NCBI GenBank assembly: GCA_026826555.1
Contig: JAKSZT010038599.1
Coordinates: forward strand, 461,727 to 525,726
Direction: 5' to 3'
DNA from: Tolypeutes matacus
Lineage: Eukaryota; Chordata; Mammalia; Cingulata; Chlamyphoridae
Length of the DNA: 64,000 bases
Shown: one piece after another, positions 1 to 11,830 of the stretch
How the letters are laid out: each line of letters starts with the position of its first letter
How positions within the stretch are numbered: the stretch's first letter is position 1
The notes under the pieces: model-generated
The model's input: only the letters and a program-made list of their open reading frames with translations
Told to the model about the DNA's origin: nothing
The model's database searches: none
Position numbers and translations under genes: made by a program

Positions 1-1098
1 GCATTGTTTGTTTCAACAAAACACCTAAAAATAATGTTTTCCTCTCTAAAAAATCTCTCATGTAAGCATCTCTATTTCTGGCTTGTTAGCTGAGTGTCTT
101 TGTGCCAGTTTAAAGTTCTATATTTAAGGGACTATGACAAAATACATAAGATTGTGCTAAGGTACTAGTCACCAAGTTACAGAGTCACATCACATTCAAT
201 TAAGATCATTTGTTTGTATGTAGATTGATACAGATTCATGTATTATGCCATTAAGCAATTGTGTCAAAGTCAGAAAGCAAAAGTCAGGGGAAGGGCGGTG
301 CAGGTCATGGGGAAGTAATTATTCCAGATCTGAGACGGTAGTCCAAGCTATTAACCGCTTCAGAGATGTCAGAGGAGAATGTGTCCTTCAGCAATACTAC
401 TTCATCTAATCAGACAGAATCCTAAACTATCTCTTGAGACTACTTGAAGTAGTCTCAAGTTATTAATATGTTAACCAAAATGGCGGTAGAGTAGAAAACC
501 TCTTGGTGATCAAATCAAACAGCACTACTTGACAATCTTCATTGAATCATAATAGTCCTTATGAAAAATCCTTGAGGGAGGAAGGGTTTTAAAACTTTGC
601 ACATGAAACCTTTATTTAATAATTATTTCATAATATTTTGCCCTCCAAATTTAATAACCTTCTCACAGAATGCCAGTTGTTCTATCCCACTATCCCAGTG
701 TGTGTGTGTAAGGTTAAGTGGTTTGTAGGAATAATAGGGAACTATCAGAATCAGAATTCAAACTCCAGGTCTACCAAGCTGAATAAAAGAATCTGTTGCT
801 GTTCAAAATGTGGGTCCAGTTTCACTGAAAGGTGGAGGGTTCCTTTTTGTGCCTCTTAGTGATTATAGGGCATGACGAATGGGCTTCATTTTACCATCTG
901 CCTAATAAGAATTGCTTGGCAGTGACCTCTTGGAGTGCTCACTTGAGCAGGACTTTATAGCACATCATTGAAATTGGGAAAGTGACGTGGTTAGAGAGGC
1001 CTGCCTTCCAGTGGGTGTGGAAGATATTCTTGCCAATATTTACCATTTTTGGATTGGAAAACGAGAAATGGGGAAGAATTTGTCATTGGGAAATCTAG
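1..1098. other. Unique AT-rich DNA, no gene seen
   Basis: I recognise no repeat family and no convincing coding sequence here. A 73-codon ORF at 638-859 has no recognisable domain and is of a length expected by chance. The one structured item is the perfect palindrome at 433-459, listed separately. Confidence 0.5.
433..459. repeat. Perfect 27-bp palindrome (13-bp arms, 1-nt centre)
   Basis: The left arm CTTGAGACTACTT (433-445) is the exact reverse complement of the right arm AAGTAGTCTCAAG (447-459), separated by a single G at 446. The symmetry stops at both ends. As RNA it would need a few unpaired central bases; as DNA it could form a small cruciform. I do not recognise it as the terminus of a known transposon, and no function is implied. 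Confidence 0.9.
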
Positions 1099-1285
1099 GC
1101 CTTTGGAGTCAGGGAGACATACGTTTGAATCGTGGTCTACTCTTAACTGATGTTGGGGGAAATTAACTTTACTTAGGTGTTTTTTCCTTCTTTGAAAAAT
1201 GGAAAATTATACAAATCTCTTAGGATATTGCAAGGATGAAAACAATAACATATTTAGGTTGGTGCTTGTTGAGTATTAGGTAGTT
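1099..1285 (+). repeat. MIR SINE fragment
   Basis: The order of weak matches follows the MIR consensus: a GGAGTCAGGGAGACATACG-type start, a degraded tRNA-derived part, the region resembling a short AAAATGG stretch, then GGTGCTTGTTGAGTATTAGG near the 3' end. MIRs are ancient tRNA-derived CORE-SINEs mobilised by L2 and no longer active. Divergence is high, so the edges are approximate. Confidence 0.7.
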
Positions 1286-2100
1286 CCTCTTCCATTTATC
1301 ATCATCCACCTCTTCTAGGTGCATCCGCAATTACTTTCTTAAAATGGAGTTCTGACCCATGTTCAGCATTGTCGAATGGGATAGTCTTAGAAAGCACTGT
1401 TGGAAGTTAACCAAAAGCCAGACACAGACAGTGGTTGTATGTAGTAAGCATATCAGCTCCGAGAGTATTAGTTAGAATTTTATATATGTATATTTTTAAT
1501 CAGACACATTGGCATACTCATAAGAGATGGCATATTTTCTGGAATATCAGGAGGAAGTTGAAGTCATATATTCTCTTTTCCTTCTTTTAGTATTACATCA
1601 TGCCTAAGATATTTGGGAAGGGTAACCAGCATACGTGATGATACATTTTATTCTTCACTTAGCATCCCTATTTTTCCTGCGTAAAGTTAAAAGTCATTTT
1701 AGATGTAAAAGTGTAACTACCAAATCTGTCAGGAGTTTTTAAAAAACCATTGTGTACTCAAAAGCCTATTTTCCCTCTGAGAAGCTATGGAAGAATGGGC
1801 TCTTAAGAGACTAGATTAATCAAATTTAAAAGCAAATGTAAATTTAAATCAACCACGCAGCCCTGCTGGTACAGCAATTAACATTTCAAGGTAAAATGAA
1901 ATGTGATGATAGTAAATATTGGTTCAATGCAGAGTTGGAAACATTCTGTTTCATGGTGTATTTAGGCAGAGAATTGAAATTTGAAAGGGAAGCCATTATT
2001 AACACACTGGCTTTGACATTTCAAGATATAATTCATACTTGATTACAACTTCTATTAAAAATATGCAATAATTTCAATTTCTCCACCTCACAGGCTCGAT

Positions 2101-2277
2101 CAGGTTTTCTGAACATTGGCACTGCTGACATTTAGGACTGAATAATTCTGTGCTGTGGGGGCTGTCCTGTACATTGGGAGGTGTTTAGCAGCGTTCTTGG
2201 CCTCCGCCTGTTAGATGCCAGTAGCGGCAGTACCTCCACCGCCCCTCGTTGTGACAACCACAAATATCTCCACACAC
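2101..2277 (-). mobile_element. MER20-type hAT-Charlie fragment
   Basis: Read on the minus strand this matches the MER20 non-autonomous hAT element. The right terminus (CAGGTTTTCTGAACATTGGC) is at 2101, followed by the characteristic GTGGGGGCTGTCCTGTACAT, the TAGATGCCAGTAGC block and GTTGTGACAACCACAAATAT. About 40 bp of the other end are missing. MER20 copies are known in placental mammals as DNA-transposon fossils, some of which became enhancers. A second, full-length copy lies at 10871-11089 on the other strand. Confidence 0.8.
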
Positions 2278-2289
2278 CAAGCACTTATT

Positions 2290-2440
2290 TAGGAATTAAG
2301 AGAATTAGGTTTGCTTTCCAGCTCTACTACTTGCTGTCTGTGTAACTTTTGGTGGTTACCTATTCTCCCTAGACCAGTTTTCAAAATAAATAAATGAAGG
2401 ATTTGAATAATCTCATTCAGCTCTAAAATTCTCTGTTTTT
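2290..2440 (+). repeat. MIR/CORE-SINE fragment
   Basis: The core TTTCCAGCTCTACTACTTGC followed by GTCTGTGTAACTTTTGG matches the MIR 'CCAGCTCTGCCACTTACTAGCTGTGTGACCTTGG' region. It is followed by a degraded CTCATTCAGCTCTAAAATTC tail seen in some MIR subfamilies. It abuts the MER20 fragment upstream. Confidence 0.6.
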
Positions 2441-2661
2441 ATCTTCCCATCACTTTCTTAAGGGGGAACATGTTTTCAGGGGCAGAAAGTCCTTGAGGGA
2501 TGGTCCTTGGGTGTGAAACAGAAAGGACTATGAAGAATGGGTTTAAACTGGCACGACATAGGAATACTGCTGAAGCCAGGGATATTCTGTATGAATGTCA
2601 CCCAGGAGTTTGAATTTTCACAGTTGTGATTAGTTACCATAGAATTCTGTTTGAAGGAATT

Positions 2662-2682
2662 GGGAGAAGGGGGATGGGAGGG
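2662..2682 (+). other. G-quadruplex motif
   Basis: Four runs of at least three G with short spacers: GGG-AGAA-GGGGG-AT-GGG-A-GGG. This fits the usual G3+N1-7 rule on the plus strand. The surrounding 60 bp is also G-rich. It is not in a recognised repeat or promoter, so folding is possible but no role can be assigned. Confidence 0.7.
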
Positions 2683-4547
2683 TGGAAGGTGGTCAGGGGT
2701 TGGTGGGCTGCGGTAATGAATTTCCTAGGAGCATTCCAGAAGGAAAAAGATATCCTTCTATGCAATGTTTATAATTTTTAAAAAGTTATTTATCAGTGAA
2801 ATGAGTATTATGATTCATATCTTCCTTATCAGGAACTCTGTGGCTCAGGGAGTTAAATGACTCTCCTAAAATCATGATCTAGTAGTTGCTTTGGCTCAAG
2901 CTTCTTTTATTTCCCTCTGGTTAGGGAGTAGAGGACAAGCATTTGCCTTCTGAAGGTAGAAGGCTCATGGCTAATTTTCAAAGTCCACAAAATCTGCTGC
3001 GGTGGTATTTCTGGGTCTGCTGACAAGGACAGGAAGCAGCACGTTGGTGAAGTGCCCATGCACAGGCAGCACTATTGCTGGATAATGGAGATTCTAATTT
3101 AATCAGCCTGCCTTAGGGGAAGCACGATATAAATTAAAGCTTTTAAAGATGTTTGATTCATCATGCTGGGAACAAAACATCTAGGTGGACCTGCTCTTTC
3201 TTCATTGCCGGTATTGTCCTTTTATGTTTCTTCATTCTTTTTCTTTTTGAAGACATCAGTTGCCCATTGTCCCTTCAGTCACACTATCCACGGCATGACC
3301 AGGACACTGAATGCTTGGTGTGACTTTGACTAACGTTCTGGCTGGCCAGAGGGCAATGGGACTCGGTGCAGCAAACTCATCCTTCCTCCCTGAGGAAAAA
3401 TCACTTTTCCTTGAAGTTTTGCTCAATCACGAGTCAAATGAGCCTCTCTTGGAATCTGGTGTCTCTGTAACCTGCTGCTACCACATTACTGTATTGGCAT
3501 CAAACAGGGTCATATATCAATGCAAGTTTATTTCTCGAAACCTGTTAAATAGGATGATCTTTGGCTCTCTGGCATGCAAATTTTGCCGTAAACTTAATTA
3601 TGCTTTGAAGTTAGCACAGGGATAGTCTGATTCCTGTTCTTTTTCTTGTTAAAAAGCTAGGGACAGGTAATTTATCATACACTTATTCACCCTGAATAGA
3701 TCAGAACCATGATATTTGAGAATCCTTCATTTGAGGCTATCAAGTCCTTGGAGAGATTAAATCTACATTGTGGTGTAATCTGCCGGACCATCGTTGATAA
3801 TCAATAAAATGTCAGATCTGTCGGCATTGTTAATGTAAGGGGCACTGTCCCAGTAATCGCCAGCTGAAGGTAGTGACAAGCCATTTTACTGAAGCATCAG
3901 GTGAGAATTTAAACCACTTGATTTTTTGCCTTGAACCCATTTTCTTACTTTTGATGGAAAGAAGACATTTAAAAAAAAATGCATTGAGTTTTGTGTCAGT
4001 TTAAAACAAAATGTTCTTCACCTTAAACTTAAATTTTGTTTATCTAAGAGGTTATGCCAAGAAGAATTAACAGATTGCCGAAACAAATTTAAAAAGGTAA
4101 TTTTGCAAGCTTAAAAGCACTCCATTTTCACATCTTGTGCTAAGTCACTATTTTTATCATAGTCCTTTGGAGGATTCACATTTTGCTTTTGAACAGAGGA
4201 TAGTTCTTTCTCCACGATGTATCTACAGAAGTTATATTGATCCTCAGTATGGTTGAAACCAACTTTTCATAAAAGAATATGTTTTTTCTCCCCTTTAGGC
4301 CGAGAATTTAATAAATAAAAGAAGAAAATACAGGTTAAGGATTGCACTTCTTAAATAATTCAAGATTATCAGATGTTACTAAAGTTAAGAAGTCAGATAT
4401 TAAAAATGGAATCTGTATTCTGCAGTTGTCAGATACCCTTATAAGCTTGATCCCCAATTTCACTATTTTGAAAATATAAAATCACAATTTCATACCTACA
4501 CACATATATTCCACTGCTGCCTGGAGAAACAGAAGTGAAGGGAATTA

Positions 4548-4569
4548 TAAGTACTTCTGAAAGTACTTA
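4548..4569. repeat. Short hairpin (9-bp stem, 4-nt loop)
   Basis: TAAGTACTT (4548-4556) and AAGTACTTA (4561-4569) are perfect reverse complements around the loop CTGA. No link to a known element is seen. Confidence 0.85.
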
Positions 4570-5460
4570 CTATTTCCTGATCTATAGATACTAAACCAGT
4601 GTAACCATGACTATAATTTACTCACATTATAATAGCAAACAAAGGTATATAAAATGTAGTTTCTTGAAAATACAAGTTTAATGCTTTTAAAAGTCCGTAT
4701 TTTCACCTTTCACAAAGGACAGTTAGATTTAGTTTGCAAAAACAAGGTCCTGCAGTATCTGGGTTTGAAACTGTACATCAGATTCTTTACTTAGAATAAA
4801 TTGTGGAAGATTTCCTTCTTCCTTTTTTAATCTTCAAATGATTCCACTTTGTCAGGCATTTCAATGATAAAGGAACAGCAGTGGTGGTGGTGAGTCAACC
4901 GTGGAGGTTGAAATAGAGAGGTAATGAAATACATTCTGAAATTAGCAAACAAGGTTAATGGTGATGTTTGAATGAAACCTTTTCAAACCCACTGTCAAAA
5001 CATGACTTCCGTTCCCCTCTTGTTTGAGTCTCATGGCAACCTCGCTACCTTTTACAGTTGCTGCTCCCTGGGTGTGTGTTTTCTGAATGCCTTGCATTTA
5101 ATAGGCATATTTTAGAAATCTAATTTCGCTGTCTGCTTCAGATCAGCAATACTGTGGAAACCTAACCATTTTAGACTGTCTGGATACTGTTTTCATCAAA
5201 TCATTAATGTTATTATTGAGGGTGACATGGGGAAATTATCTCCCCTTGCTCAAGCCATCTTATTTGTTAAAGACCACAACCCCTTAACCTTTATAAAGGA
5301 TGTGGTTTCACCAAGTTAAGTTTTATATGTGGAGCTAACTGTTTTCCATTATATTTCAATTTATGTCTGTCTGGAGTGTTTCCTGCAAAGCTGACAAGAC
5401 TTTTTCCTGTAGGTAAAAGAATGGCTGGGTTATAAGTAGGTGTTCCAAGGCTCTCGGTTC

Positions 5461-5565
5461 AGCATGTTTGAGCTGAGGAAACCAGGGAAGACCACCTTGC
5501 CCAGTCTCCTCATTTTAGACGTGAGGAAACCGGAAGTCGGATTGTCATGCCCAGGAGCATCTGTA
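5461..5565 (-). repeat. Possible MIR-like fragment
   Basis: The stretch CTCATTTTAGACGTGAGGAA followed by a degraded trailer resembles the 'CCATTTTACAGATGAGGAAACTGAGGC' part of minus-strand MIR elements. The match is short and diverged. Confidence 0.35.
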
Positions 5566-7654
5566 CAGTGAAGTCTATTATGAATATACTGGCACTTCAG
5601 CAAGTGTGTTTCTCGTCTGTTCCATCCTGCCCTTTTGCACTAGTCCTATGTTTGTTAGAACTATTTTTTTCGGAACTCTGAAAGCCAGGTGTTTATATTA
5701 GTCTTTTTGGTTCAGGATCATTTTTCCTTTGTTTATGTTGAATCACAGCACAGATTTCAGCCTTCTGCTTTGTGCCATGATACGTGTGGAATGATCTACA
5801 GCCTGTGTGTTGAACCCTAACCTAAACAATATGGTTTTTATAAAAGTAGCAGTATCGCTTTTGTAAAAATGAAAATTTATTTACAAATTTAAAGTTATAC
5901 AGAATTGAAGAAAGGAAAGACTAAAAACAAACAGAATGTCCATCCACCACTGAAACCCATGGCTAAATTTTGACAAACATATGTCCAATATATACTTAAA
6001 ATTTTTGCCATTTCTACATCGCAGCTAATTCAGATTTTTGTCAATATTTCAAACTTTTGCTGTTGTGATTTATCTGAAAAAGTTCTTTTTTTTCTTTTCT
6101 CACTAGCTCAAGATGATGCCTTTAAATCACTTTTTCATGTCTTTTGTCTTATTTATATTGTTGGCACAGTCATGTGCTTCTTTTGGCCCTTACTGATTTA
6201 TAAAATCTGTTATCTATTTGGCTATTCACTCTCTATATATTTTCCAAATATTATTCTCAATTTTTTTTTTTTTTAGTTTCCAACCTGCTATGTCTTTCTT
6301 TTGTTTTATTTTTATCTATTTTTTGCTAGTATAATTTTTTCTCTTCAGTGAAGGTAAATTAATTATTTTAAACAGTGCAAGTAATGAAGTAAATTTATTA
6401 CAGGCATTATATGGGTAGGTAAGCCTGCAGATAAGCATGTTAATAGGAAATAATAGCAGAAATGATTTTTAAAACATCTTGCTGTAGAAGTATATAATAT
6501 TGTTAAAATTTCTGTAGCAAGAAGAGGGTCTCTTATACGGCAAGAGTACCAAAAGCCTGAGTACATTTAATCATCCTAATTAGCTGTTTACTGATTTCCT
6601 ACCATTGGGTTAGTATCCCCTGAGCATTTAGTTCTTCATCTTGTTATTGTGCTGGGACTCCACATGAAACTTTTTTTTTTTTTTATCTTAAGCATGTCCT
6701 GAGTGAATGTAATTTCTGAGCTGAATATATTTAATTTCTTTCCTGAATCCCACCAACTTGCCATATGCTATTTTATCACTGAATAATGGAAATAAAGACA
6801 CATCACCTGGAGGTATACTGGATTATCTGAAAGATGGTGGCCACAGATATGTTTGGTCAACAATGTTAATATTCCCTATCGTTCATATTAAGCCCTCCAG
6901 TTTTTAGCTGTGAAGCTTTCTGCCAAATAACCTTTCTTGCTTGCTTGTTTGCTTGTTTATTTCTTTCCCTCTTTCTTTCTTTTTTGTTCTTTACAATTGA
7001 TATTCTTGTTGTAGTGAAGTTGTTCATTTTGTTTTTTAATGTAGTGCATTTGTTTTAGGATTTTCTATTTGCCTATCCAAAATTCTATTGTTTACATCCT
7101 GGGATGTAATATTGTTTACACCAATGAATTAAAATCAATTGCTAGGTAACAAAGACTTCTGAAGGACCAAGTAGTACTGATGATTCAGCATTTTCAAGAT
7201 TTTAAAAACTTTTTGATAGTAGATTGGCAATCACAATGACATCAGATGAAGCTAGCAAATCTGTCCTGGTACTTGATACTGCTCTCTGAGTATGCTGTAT
7301 TTTCAGAACAATAGCGATTACTTTTTTCTCCCTGCATGTGCAGCAAAGAGGACTCTGATTCTTTAGAGGGCAAAATTGTTCCTAGTTAGGAAAGAGAAGA
7401 ATTTAGATGATGAAAGGAAACTAAAAGCCAGCAGGATTTTGCTTCTAATAGATGGAGAAACCATAAAGACGGAGTTAAGCACATTGAGAAGAGAAAGACG
7501 TGTCCCAATGAGTTAGTCGTTTGAATGCTAGCACAAAGGGGAAATCAAGAAAAAATAATCTTTTTATGAAAATGTGACTGAGGCTGGAATCTTTTAGTTT
7601 TATTGAAGGGACAATACTAAAATTAGTGAAAGTAATACCTATAACTTGCTGGTG
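5566..7654. other. AT-rich unique DNA with T-rich and TTTG/TTTC low-complexity tracts
   Basis: T-rich runs occur near 6260 and 6670, and a degenerate (TTGC/TTTG/TTTC)n tract spans about 6932-6987. I see no gene. Small ORFs near 6363-6566 and 7475-7657 (minus) have no features of real proteins. Confidence 0.45.
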
Positions 7655-7860
7655 CACCTACCCTGTGTTAGAGACTTTTTAGGCGCTGAGGTCAATAACA
7701 CATTCACTGCCTTTTGGAGCTCTGGGAGGTGGCTCTCATTCCCATTTTACAGATAAAGAAATCAGAAGCTCAAGAGGTTAAATAATTTGCAACACATTTT
7801 GTAAGTAGTGGAGCATCAGGACTGTCTGGCTAAAAAATCCATGCTCATCCTGTCTCCAGT
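7655..7860 (-). repeat. MIR SINE
   Basis: In the plus-strand text the diagnostic antisense MIR order is visible: CCTGTGTTAGAGACTTTTTA, then CCCATTTTACAGATAAAGAA, then AAGAGGTTAAATAATTTGCA, then AAGTAGTGGAGCATCAGGAC. This corresponds to the minus strand of the MIR consensus. Confidence 0.75.
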
Positions 7861-8394
7861 GAGGTGCTAGAAAGAAAGAAATTACCTGGGATTGAGGGGG
7901 ATGATTTTGGTGAACTCATGGTTTTCCAAACATATATTATTGAATTGGAAAAAATCTCTTGGTACTATCCTGTGGGAGTATAACAGAGAAGATATTGATA
8001 GATTGAAATGAATGATTACTTACTTTTTTTTGGCTTGTTTTTTGGTGTCATCTCTATTTTTAAATTGGAGAGGTTCAGTTTAAAATTTCCAAAATATGGT
8101 TTATCTGTTCTGCTCAATATAATTTTAATATCATGCATCATTCTTGATTTGGGAATCTATGTGAACAAACAAGTTCTGTTTGGATATTGTGCTTATCTGC
8201 CCGGGGTCTTCTCTTCCCTGTCTTTTACTCACTCTGCCCCAGGAACAAAACCAGAATCATTGCTCCTTTATAAAGTTCAAATACTGAGGTGACAAATCAG
8301 TATTCAAAGTTATGTGAAAAATAAATGTGAAAGTACTAGGATTCTAGGTTTTTGTTCATTCAAACTTTATCATGCAACCCTTTCACAGTATAAT
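7861..8394. other. Unique DNA with a chance ORF
   Basis: A 94-codon ORF at 8008-8292 begins with a hydrophobic stretch, as AT-rich DNA often produces (Phe/Leu/Ile from T-rich codons). It has no family resemblance I recognise. No repeat is identified. Confidence 0.4.
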
Positions 8395-8515
8395 ACACAG
8401 GCTTATTTCAGTCCCCAGAATTAGGTTCTGGGAGGACAGAAAACATATGTGTCTTTGAATCTCTAGCAACTGTCATTGCAAGGTATTTTGAATAAATATT
8501 GTTTAAATGCTTTTT
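8395..8515 (+). repeat. L2 LINE 3' end fragment
   Basis: The GAATCTCTAGCAACTGTCAT stretch followed by GAATAAATATTGTTTAAATG resembles the L2 3' terminus ('CCTAGCACAGTGCCTGGCAC...CAATAAATATTTGTTGAATGA'). The fragment is short and old. Confidence 0.5.
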
Positions 8516-8651
8516 TAATAGAATATGTTTCTGCATCAAAATCATTGGAAAACAAAACATTTGGTGATCTGTACTTTTTATAGCATATCAAAAGGATTTA
8601 GGTAGACCCTTGAAGTTTGTGGCAACATCTTACCTACCTGAAATGTGATTG

Positions 8652-8711
8652 CAGAGGAGAGAAAGAGGGGGAGAGACAGGAACAGGGGGAGAAAGAGAGA
8701 GAAAGAGAAAT
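8652..8711 (+). repeat. GA-rich low-complexity tract
   Basis: About 60 bases are almost entirely purine (AGAGGGGGAGAGACAGG, then GAAAGAGAGAGAAAGAG). Such polypurine tracts can mutate in length and may adopt triplex DNA; no gene is attached. Confidence 0.8.
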
Positions 8712-10870
8712 TCATGTCTACTTAATCAGTTGTATTACATGACAACCACACCTTATACATTTAAAGTACTGTTTTTTGTATGTGAGGATGACACCACTAA
8801 TGTTTCAACCTCGGCATTATACGATCTTGAGTTGTTTTTCTGATAGAGATAATTAGTTTTCTCTGATTCACACCCACTCTTATTTCTGATTCCCTAGTTA
8901 TATACTGCCTGCAGGTATAACTTGACTGGCCAAGGTTTTGGTTATATTTATACATCTCTTATCAGTAGATCTGAGCAATTCATGCATGCATATTTTTTGT
9001 CACATGTTATGTTTTAATAACCATTTGAGTGAAATAGCTGTATATACATGAAAGTTGAAAAAAATAACACAATGGAAAAAAAAAAAAACAACCCTTCGTT
9101 CTAATCCTTATTTTCTGCCCTGCAACCCTCCTTTCATTATCTGTCAATTGAGGGATTTGAAATAGATGATTTTGACAATTCTTGAATTCTAAAAATGTAT
9201 TATTCATTCATTCAATATAAAGTAATAAGATTAATTTCTGCATATTATTTCCTCATGTGGTACTATACTAATCAATGTTTTCTTAGGAAGTTTTGTTGTT
9301 GTTTAGAAAATAAACTCATAAGTGGGCATCAAAATAGCATAACCTGAATTATTTGCAATTGGTATATACTCAATGGTCGAAAATAATCATATTTTGGTCT
9401 GCCAGAGGCTGGTTATGTATAGGCTACTTAGAAGTAGAGCATTTTGTTTGGTTTTTATTTGACATTCCTTTTCAAAGTAAAACTTCTAACTCAACTTTGG
9501 TATGAATTCTAAGCATGGAAAACATAATCCTATTAACAGCACATTAAGTAGCCTGGGCTGTCTATGTGTAAAGCTGAAAAGTACCATGGAAATTATATTC
9601 ATTAAGCCCTCACTTTATGGTTGAAAAATCTGAAGTCCAGATCAAAGTTTTATGGCTAGTGAGTTTCTTAGCTCCTCCTGATTCTGGTCCTTGGACTTCT
9701 TGCTTACCCATGATGTATTTCTTTAAACTGACAAGTAGTTAATGATAAGATGTGGATGATGATTAGAGTATAAACCCAAAGTTTATGTAAAGTGTAAATT
9801 CCTAGTGGGATTGCAAACCACAACTTGTTCTGTGTTCTCCAGGAATTTTTGAGAGATGCCAAAATTGTGGAATTCTCTGTAGCCTAACATATTTCCTTTA
9901 TAAGACATGGAATTGTCTGAATCTTGTTATTCTCTCAATGGACAACTCTCTTACCATTAGCAATCTATACCCCACAGTGTATAAAGTCATGCTGAGAACT
10001 TGGGAAACCTCTGTTCATTTAAGAAGAGGTTTGTGTTATGATAGGTTGAATATTGTGAAATATAGAAATTTGTCTCTGAAATGTTTCTTCTCTGAAATGC
10101 ATATATAATGAGACAGAATAGAATATTTCAGAATTAGTAGTATATTTTATCCAATGTTTTACCAAGATATAGTATGTCTTTGCAAATATCCTTTTAAATA
10201 AATACACTGAGAAAAATCTTGCCTTCCCCATCCTTTTCTCAGCAACTTCTTTCAGCTGAACAAAAGGGTCATAAGAAAGATCAGGTAGACTATCACTTGA
10301 TTTAGTCTTTCTTACTTGAAATGAAAGTATTTGTTCTCCTGACATTCTGATGTCTTTAGCACTACATTTTTAAAGGCTTAATGTAGTACCACAAGGTTGA
10401 TTTAGTGTAGCTCTGAATCACATTATTGGGGAAACATAATTTTGATCACGAGCATTTACTGCCCAAAATGAGTTAAAAGGAATGAACAAATAAATGATTT
10501 TCTAACCATATGCAGGAAACAAATGCTAAAGTAAAAGTAAATTGTTTCATATTCATTGAAACCAGAGAAGAGAGGTGTTGTTTTTTTTTGCTTTTTTTTG
10601 CCCTAACAGCTTTAACATTACCACTAGAAGTATTCCATTTGCAATTTCAATGTTCTCTTCAAGTTCAGATGTGTTCTGGGATCAGAGTACTACTAGGGGA
10701 AATTGGACTTTTGCCTGGAGGTTATGGAATTACCCTCCTTGTTCCAAAAAGTTATGGAATGAAGAAGCTGTTGCATTGATTTCCTGCCCATCAAATACTG
10801 CCTCCTTCCCTATTATGCAGTTAGCTATTTCCTGTTCTGTACTCCCAAACCACTGTATGTGGCTCTGATA
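8712..10870. other. Mostly unique DNA, no gene seen
   Basis: The only candidate repeat is a weak MIR-like stretch at about 9575-9720 (CTCACTTTATGGTTGAAAAA then TTTTATGGCTAGTGAGTTTC). ORFs at 9007-9207 (minus), 10019-10345 (minus) and 10510-10868 have no recognisable domains. A poly(A) run lies near 9077-9089. Confidence 0.4.
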
Positions 10871-11089
10871 TAGGGGTTCTCAACTGGGGGCAATTTTACT
10901 CCCTAGAGAACATTTGGCATTGTCCAGAGGCATTTGTGGATGTCTTAATTGGGGTGGTGCTATTGGCATCTAGTGAGTGAAGGCCATGGATACTAAACTG
11001 CCAATCATATTAGATTGCCCAGAACAGCCCCCAATCTAAAAGAATTTTCCAGCCTAAAATGTCACTAGTGCTGAGGTTGAGAAACCCTG
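10871..11089 (+). mobile_element. Full-length MER20 hAT-Charlie element
   Basis: The left end TAGGGGTTCTCAACTGGGGG and the right end CTGAGGTTGAGAAACCCTG form the terminal inverted repeats typical of MER20. The 219-bp span equals the consensus length as I remember it. Internal blocks include TTGGCATCTAGTGAGTGAAG and AACAGCCCCCAATCTAAAAG. An 8-bp target duplication is not clear, as expected for an old element. MER20 is non-autonomous: it encodes no protein and was moved by hAT transposase. Confidence 0.85.
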
Positions 11090-11279
11090 CTTTAAGGTTT
11101 ATTACATTGTATTGCAATCATTTGTTTATATGTGTTTCACCTTTACTGGTAAGGAGTTTTACTGGCCAAGGATGATTTTCCTGTTTATGGATTATTTTTC
11201 CATAAACATTGACTGTCGAATGATTCTCAAATGTATGCCTGGCTATGATTATTAAGTTTTTATATATTTTCTCCAGATG

Positions 11280-11830
11280 CTCATTGGTGAGATTTGGGAT
11301 TCAGTTTTAAAACTTTTGTATTGAAGTTTGCCACAGAGAAAAGTGTGGAAACCTTAAGGGTACAGGTTAATACAACATCACAAAATCAATATCACACAAA
11401 ATCAACATCACAACATCAATAGAACTACCTCCCAGATGAAGAAATATCCATTGCCAACCCCCACGAACAATGTGTCTCCAAAATAGCTCCTTCCTGCCAT
11501 CATGCTTTCTGAAACCAGTTTCCCTACTTTTTTTTTTAACTTTCTAGTTTAATGTCACAACATGTTTGGAAGTTTCATCCAAGTCGTGTATACCTGGTAG
11601 CTGTTCATATTCATTGCTGAATAGTATTTCATTAGATGAATATATCACACTGTTTTATTCTTAAATTACTGATTAATAATTTGGACATTTCTAGTATTTA
11701 GCCAGAATTAACTTGACTTAAATATTTATGTGCATGTTTTTGTTATGCATATTTATACTGCTAGGTAAACACTGGAGGTAGAATTACTGGGTAATAGGGT
11801 AATGAATATGTTCAATTTAAATACAAGACA
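11280..11830 (-). mobile_element. Ancient L1 (L1M-type) fragment
   Basis: The plus strand reads as the antisense of the L1 3' region: TTCATTGCTGAATAGTATTT, then a degraded 'sequence needed to reach TTGGACATTTC', then GGTAGAATTACTGGGTAATA. This matches the well-known 'GCTGAATAGTATTCCATTG...GGAATTGCTGGGTCATA' stretch at the end of L1 ORF2, which is also seen in the younger L1 here at about 46.2-46.4 kb. It is heavily diverged, with no ORF left. A short repeated CATCACA/CATCAAT block at about 11375-11425 sits inside it. Confidence 0.6.

Larger units (their letters stand above)
2441..5460. other. Mostly unique DNA, no gene seen
   Basis: No repeat family or exon is recognised with confidence. A 104-codon ORF at 3311-3625 has no recognisable motif and no splice or promoter context. 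A G-quadruplex motif (2662-2682) and a short hairpin (4548-4569) are listed separately. Confidence 0.45.

Noticed and set aside
3311..3625. 104-codon ORF on the plus strand
   Set aside because: No recognised domain, no promoter or splice context, and a length expected among chance ORFs in 64 kb.
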